From contig JAEWSC010000004.1 of assembly GCA_023398575.1 (NCBI GenBank), positions 1-61,602 of the forward strand: a DNA stretch of 61,602 nt. Reading direction: 5' to 3'. This stretch comes from Bacillota bacterium (lineage in GTDB: Bacteria > Bacillota > Clostridia > Christensenellales > Aristaeellaceae). This document shows, one piece after another, positions 60,173 to 61,602 of the stretch. The notes beneath the pieces were generated by a model. It was given only the letters and a program-made list of their open reading frames with translations, did not search any database and was not told where the DNA came from. How positions within the stretch are numbered: position 1 is the stretch's first letter; the number at the start of each line of letters is the position of its first letter. The translations under genes were made by a program, and so were the position numbers.

Positions 60173-61031
60173 ATGGCGTTTGATTTCCAATATCTGCTGC
60201 AATCAGTTTGCTTACTGTGGAATTAAACTCTTTTATTTGCTCAACACAATAGTTGACAATTTTTTTTAGTTGCCGATTTTCTTGTGTATCATAACATGTG
60301 ATTTTGTTTGGGGCTAAAACATAGCGGCTCTGATGTGGCCTTCTCAGTTCTTCCCGTATTGACTTTAGATCCATTTTTATGTCTTTCGTTCTGTCTATGC
60401 GCAAGTATTCGGTTTTAATTGTGAAACGTGGATTATCGGCAATATCATAAAGAGCAGTAAGGAAACAAGCTGCTCTATTCTTCAGTATTAAGAATTGTCT
60501 TAGTTGCCTTGGAGGAACTGCAATACTATCGAATTTCCCAAATCCAATATTCCTTTGTACAATGTCTTGAGATAGCCCAATTGCTGTACTCTCTAAATCC
60601 GTAACCATTATTTCCCATTCCTTGTGCAAAAGCTGCTTTGGCTCTATTTGCAGCCATCCAAAATAACTCGCCCCTAGTGTTCTAACTTCAATTAAAAAAT
60701 TGTCTACTCTTAATTCATCAAATTCGTTGCCATCCAATTTATACAAAGGCAATACTTTATTTGATGAACCATAATAAATCCTTCCATCATCATCCATTGT
60801 ACATCCATATTCACTTGGTATGATATCTAATGCATCCAAATATAGTCTTCCATCTGCTGGTGCACTAAAGGCTATCGATATGGGATCGTTCTCTTGAAAA
60901 GAAACTGTTGGCAGCGAGCTTTTAAGTGCTTCCTCAATATTATCATAGAACAGAGAACAACATAGAGTTATTGCGTGATCATATTCTTTTATGAACTCCA
61001 AAGTGAACGGAAGCTCAGATGCAATAGCCAT
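60108..61031 (-). pseudogene. Truncated DUF2357/McrC-like restriction protein
   Basis: 307 residues read from ATG 61031 behind GAGGAG. The N-terminal part resembles DUF2357-type, McrC-like partners of McrB ATPases, with a beta-rich domain (DGRLYLDALDIIP, FGWLQIEPKQLL) and a helical part. The nuclease domain expected at the C terminus is missing. The last ~20 residues overlap, out of frame, the unrelated remnant ending at 60038, so the true frame was cut near 60170-60205. It overlaps the McrB-like fragment by 17 bases. Intact systems of this type cut modified or foreign DNA; this one is probably dead. Family assignment is moderate. Confidence 0.55.
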
Positions 61032-61470
61032 ATATCTTTAGCTCCTCTTTCTTCCGTGCTAAAGCAGCTCGACTTTTCTCAAAACGTGATAACTTTGAGT
61101 ATTTCTCAAAAATCTTATCTAGCGTCGAACTAGCTCCGTCTTCTGTTACAAACAGATTTCTAAGCTTATCCTCTGAACCGCGTATTTTAGTAAAGACACG
61201 TTGCACAAGTTGTATATCTATGCTGATAACTTTTTCATCATCTGCAGATTCTTCTATCGACGGGAAATTACAAAGGTACCGTTCAATTTGTTTGACAACC
61301 CTAGGCCCAATGCCCATAGTAATATCTATTGATTGAAGACATTGGTGCATTTCCCATAGTAAGTATCTGATCTCAATAAAATCACTATCTTCTGGCTCTT
61401 TGATAAGTTTTGCAAACTCAAGCGTTGGAGTTAATTGATAATTTGGAGTTTCGCCCAGATGATCCGTCAA
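61015..61470 (-). pseudogene. C-terminal fragment of an McrB-like AAA ATPase
   Basis: 151 codons from TTG 61470, with a stop just upstream in frame near 61485. PRVVKQIERYLCNFP, then ISIDIQLVQRVFTKIRGSEDKL, is typical of the C-terminal lid region of McrB-like GTPases/ATPases (LQRVLPKLRGS-type motif). The Walker motifs are absent. The end overlaps the McrC-like gene, as in intact pairs. The 5' part was replaced by DNA coding for a NACHT protein on the other strand, so this is a remnant. Confidence 0.6.
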
Positions 61471-61602
61471 TAAAAGAAAAATTCAGCGCTGAGCTAGATA
61501 AGACTCTTTTCTTGACACATAGGGCATTTACCCAGAATCCGCTTTTGTTGACAATAATGCTTATGACCTTCGAACGCTTTGCTGAGATTCCATCAAAAAT
61601 GC
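61407..61602 (+). pseudogene. NACHT-type STAND NTPase fragment (partial, runs off right edge)
   Basis: A plus-strand frame opens after TAA 61404-61406 and continues to the window edge. It reads ALELIDNLEFRPDDPSIKEKF and later FTQNPLLLTIMLMTFERFAE, a sequence typical of the winged-helix end of NACHT NTPases (NPLLLT-x-M). There is no start codon with a ribosome-binding site and the P-loop region is absent, so the 5' half is missing and the frame is broken against the McrB-like fragment. Complete bacterial NACHT proteins act in anti-phage defence. Confidence 0.65.

Overview
The window looks like the genome of an anaerobic, Gram-positive-type member of the Bacillota, probably class Clostridia. 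The evidence is strong purine-rich Shine-Dalgarno sites, a sortase with an xPxTG-anchored surface protein, an LplB/LplC-type sugar importer with a large membrane AraC regulator, NHLM-type peptide export, and PadR, TetR and MalT-like regulators. I cannot name a genus. No rRNA, tRNA or CRISPR array is visible.

Left part (1-10.2 kb): a secreted cadherin/Fn3-like surface protein running off the left edge, a decayed integrase, a sugar-isomerase gene with an in-frame TAG, a heterodimeric ABC exporter pair, an AT-rich ABC-F gene and an IS256-type transposase remnant.

10.2-28.9 kb is a Gram-positive polysaccharide-utilisation locus. A membrane AraC regulator and a GH95 fucosidase (minus strand) diverge from two permeases, a binding protein, GH31, a thioredoxin/DsbD-like membrane protein, a small unknown, GH2, GH43 and GH36. 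None of the hydrolases has a signal peptide, so imported oligosaccharides are probably dismantled inside the cell. The enzyme set fits a fucosylated, galactosylated, xylose/arabinose-bearing glycan such as xyloglucan.

28.9-35.3 kb holds a PadR regulator, a GEVED/Ig-like anchored surface protein and a sortase without an ordinary start codon, then an intact tyrosine integrase related to the decayed copy at 1.7 kb.

35.5-51.1 kb is the most interesting part: a minus-strand RiPP (ribosomally made, modified peptide) locus. A MalT-like regulator precedes a Nif11-type precursor whose predicted core is exactly two 12-residue repeats without cysteine. Two paralogous radical SAM enzymes and the NHLM export set follow (short HlyD-like protein, C39 peptidase-ABC, second ABC). 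Tightly linked behind these are an STAS antagonist, a GNAT-like protein, a dCache-HAMP-SpoIIE phosphatase and an anti-sigma-type kinase, then a secreted M13 peptidase. Making and exporting the peptide may therefore be tied to a sensory partner-switching module.

51.4-61.6 kb: a TetR regulator with a 27-bp operator-like palindrome, a phage/plasmid-type replication module (SNF2 helicase, two small unknowns, family A DNA polymerase, DUF4406-like protein, primase-helicase), and a broken defence island with McrB- and McrC-like fragments abutting an opposed NACHT NTPase fragment at the right edge.
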